Virus record (IMG/VR): IMGVR_UViG_3300021437_000064
Location: 1-31,515 of that record
Source: a virus
DNA: 31,515 nucleotides
Strand: one strand, 5' to 3'
Shown: one piece after another, positions 30,435 through 31,515 of the stretch
Numbering within the stretch: position 1 is the first letter of the stretch
Layout of the letters: the number at the start of each line of letters is the position of its first letter
The notes under the pieces: generated by a model
What the model was told of the DNA's origin: nothing
Databases searched by the model: none
Seen by the model: the letters and a program-made list of their open reading frames with translations, nothing else
Position numbers and translations under genes: made by a program

Positions 30435-30909
30435 CTGGCGTTTGTGGGCTGTTCTCGGCCTGCTTGCCGCTAATGCCGTCAGCTACAGCACTGGGCACCA
30501 CAAGGGCTACCTTACTGGCCGCGCTGAAGTGCAAGATGAGTTCACTGCCTACAAAGAACAGAGCTTTGAGCAGGCCATGGCTGAGCAGGTGAAGCGCAAT
30601 GCTGAAGCGGCCCGTATGTCAGAGACCAACCAGAAAGTGACGGAGAACTATGAAACACTCAAAACTGCTACTAGCACTGCTGTGCGTGCTCTTGACTCTG
30701 ACCGGATGCGCTTGCAAGCAGCCATTGCCTCCCGTCGTAGTTCCGCCACCAGTGATACCAAAGCCGGACTATCGCCTGATGCAGGCCCCGAAGTCAGGGT
30801 TCTTGGTGAATGCATCAGGCGATATGAAGAGGTGGCAGGAGATGCTCAATCCCTAAGCGATACTGTTAAGTCGCTTCAGGATTATGTGGCTGGCGTTGTT
30901 ACTCCTTGA
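30412..30909 (+). CDS. Rz-like inner-membrane spanin
   Basis: 165 residues. A single N-terminal membrane span (WRLWAVLGLLAANAVSYS, about 9-26) precedes a long charged, helical periplasmic region (AEVQDEFTAYKEQSFEQAMA; QVKRNAEAARMSETNQKVTE), and DUF2514-like features (RLQAAIASRRSS). It is the type II inner-membrane spanin component. Together with the nested Rz1 lipoprotein it fuses inner and outer membranes in the last step of lysis. The start at 30412 was chosen since longer upstream starts place non-membrane sequence in front of the span. Its 3' end overlaps the convergent Lar-like gene by 11 bases. Confidence 0.85.
   Translation: MLTSLLLNWRLWAVLGLLAANAVSYSTGHHKGYLTGRAEVQDEFTAYKEQSFEQAMAEQVKRNAEAARMSETNQKVTENYETLKTATSTAVRALDSDRMRLQAAIASRRSSATSDTKAGLSPDAGPEVRVLGECIRRYEEVAGDAQSLSDTVKSLQDYVAGVVTP
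30650..30856 (+). CDS. Rz1-like outer-membrane spanin lipoprotein, nested in Rz
   Basis: 68 residues, encoded in a different frame entirely within the Rz-like gene. The signal peptide has a lipobox LTGC (C20 would be lipidated), followed by a Pro-rich stretch (KQPLPPVVVPPPVIPKP) characteristic of Rz1. The ribosome site GGAGAACT precedes the ATG. Nested Rz/Rz1 architecture is well known from lambda-type phages and strongly supports both genes and a Gram-negative host. Confidence 0.88.
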   Translation: MKHSKLLLALLCVLLTLTGCACKQPLPPVVVPPPVIPKPDYRLMQAPKSGFLVNASGDMKRWQEMLNP

Positions 30910-31324
30910 TTCCGTGGGCGGCTTCGATGGCGCGTTCATGGCTGTCAAAACCACGCACAAAGCCACGCTCAAAAATCATTCGACCAACGCTGTTATCGTG
31001 CGTTGGATAGGCTTCAAAATATGAATCGGCAGCGCCTATGGCAAAGGCTTCGCGCAATGCAAAGTGCTGCTCACGGGTAATCAGCGGCTTTGCTTGGGGT
31101 GCGGCGGCGCGACGGTTCCATACGTTGACGGCTTCCACTTCAGTTTGCATAAATCCGCCAGTTGCACCGCAGCCGCCTTTTCCGTTTGGCTTTGCAGCAC
31201 TACAAATTACGGCAAACGATTCAGAGTGCATCCAGTATTCTTGATCTTCATCCATAAGCTCGGAGCCTCGGATAATTTCTAGGGTGTGCTGTTGACCGCA
31301 AAAAGGGCATGAATTTATATTCAT
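30899..31324 (-). CDS. Lar-like zinc-finger restriction-alleviation-type protein
   Basis: 141 residues. An N-terminal CPFCG (C6, C9), later C41 and C52, and the EAVNVWNRRA (about 66-75) segment match the Lar family module, CPFCG...C...GxxxxAVxxWNxR. Lar of Rac prophage counteracts type I restriction; this activity is only suggested here by homology of the motif. The C-terminal half (QHFALREAFAIGAADSYFEA) is different. The start at 31322-31324 has AGGAGCCG upstream and overlaps the next, partial gene by four bases (ATGA), marking a leftward operon at the right edge. Confidence 0.75.
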   Translation of the reverse strand: MNINSCPFCGQQHTLEIIRGSELMDEDQEYWMHSESFAVICSAAKPNGKGGCGATGGFMQTEVEAVNVWNRRAAAPQAKPLITREQHFALREAFAIGAADSYFEAYPTHDNSVGRMIFERGFVRGFDSHERAIEAAHGIKE

Positions 31325-31515
31325 TTCGGCTCCTGCACTGGCTCGGCCTTTGGCTGCGCGATACAAGCCCTGACGTAATTTGGCACGTTGTATGGGTCTG
31401 CCATCGCTGCCGCCCACTCGCGCTCAACAGGGCTTCCATGCTTGGGCATCGGGAATAGGTCACGCACTTCTGCAAGAGCGGCCAACAGATCACTATCTTC
31501 AACTGGCTCGGCCTT
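31321..31515 (-). CDS. Unknown leftward protein, partial (N-terminus beyond right edge)
   Basis: The last 64 residues of a gene continuing beyond the right edge, in frame with the ATGA overlap. It contains LLAALAEVRDLFPMPKHGSP and EREWAAAMADPYNVPNYVR, then ends with AQPKAEPVQEPK. The KAEPV motif occurs at both ends of the visible segment and the DNA there is a 14-bp direct repeat. The function is unknown; phage accessory gene. Confidence 0.55.
   Translation of the reverse strand, partial: KAEPVEDSDLLAALAEVRDLFPMPKHGSPVEREWAAAMADPYNVPNYVRACIAQPKAEPVQEPK
31337..31515. repeat. 14-bp direct repeat (ACTGGCTCGGCCTT) at 31337-31350 and 31502-31515
   Basis: The repeat units lie 165 bases apart start to start and both encode KAEPV on the minus strand. 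The second copy ends exactly at the window edge, so further copies may lie outside. Confidence 0.6.

Noticed and set aside
1-31515. CRISPR arrays, tRNA genes, insertion sequences, integrase or attachment sites
   Set aside because: None seen on reading both strands. The only tandem repeats are coding repeats (4867-5046, 15232-15795) and no cloverleaf, transposase or tyrosine/serine recombinase motif was found.

Overview
The window reads as a contiguous piece of a short-tailed (podovirus-like) phage or prophage of a Gram-negative bacterium. The evidence is a complete head-to-lysis gene series: terminase, P22-type portal, scaffold, major capsid, adaptor, nozzle-like protein, internal/ejection proteins, tail fibre, lysozyme, and Rz/Rz1 spanins. 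The spanin pair with a lipoprotein Rz1 implies an outer membrane. The moderately high GC and the style of the small accessory proteins suggest a beta-proteobacterial (Burkholderiales) host; this is an inference, not proven by the sequence. No integrase, CI-type repressor, tRNA, rRNA, CRISPR array or insertion sequence is visible. Both ends cut through genes, so lifestyle cannot be settled.

Layout. From 1 to about 5.4 kb a leftward operon of tightly coupled early genes encodes DNA metabolism: a superfamily 2 helicase (cut by the left edge), a zinc-finger protein, a small C5-methyltransferase-like protein, a DUF4406 protein, a Cas4/RecB-like PD-(D/E)XK nuclease, a DUF669 ssDNA-binding protein, two unknown proteins, a Sak4-like RecA-fold annealing protein, a strict Gly-X repeat protein and a DUF6948 protein. 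A divergent control region at 5438-5549 carries a leftward promoter with an inverted repeat between its -35 and -10. Rightward, a small HTH regulator is coupled to a TOPRIM-AAA primase-helicase, which ends at a strong terminator near 7.8 kb. Two small unknown genes follow in an AT-rich island.

From about 8.6 kb to 28.5 kb lies the rightward late region: a promoter, small and large terminase, portal, a set of small beta-rich virion-like proteins including one built of eight 22-residue repeats, scaffold, capsid, decoration protein (the capsid block is flanked by stem-loops), adaptor, nozzle-like protein, three internal/ejection-type proteins, tail fibre and a fibre-assembly-like protein. A 50-residue membrane protein is encoded antisense at 26635-26787. 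The lysis cassette (28.5-30.9 kb) has membrane proteins, a GH24 lysozyme, a secreted HNH-type nuclease, a holin candidate and nested Rz/Rz1. At the right end transcription turns leftward again with a Lar-like zinc-finger protein and a partial unknown gene.

Logic: the left operon supplies recombination-dependent replication and anti-restriction functions, the HTH gene probably controls the divergent switch, and the right arm builds the virion and lyses the cell. No unambiguous new defence or mobile system is seen. The most unusual items are the Gly-X hexanucleotide repeat gene, the eight-repeat virion-region protein, the secreted HNH nuclease within the lysis cassette, the antisense micro-membrane protein and the AT-rich island whose borders fall inside genes.
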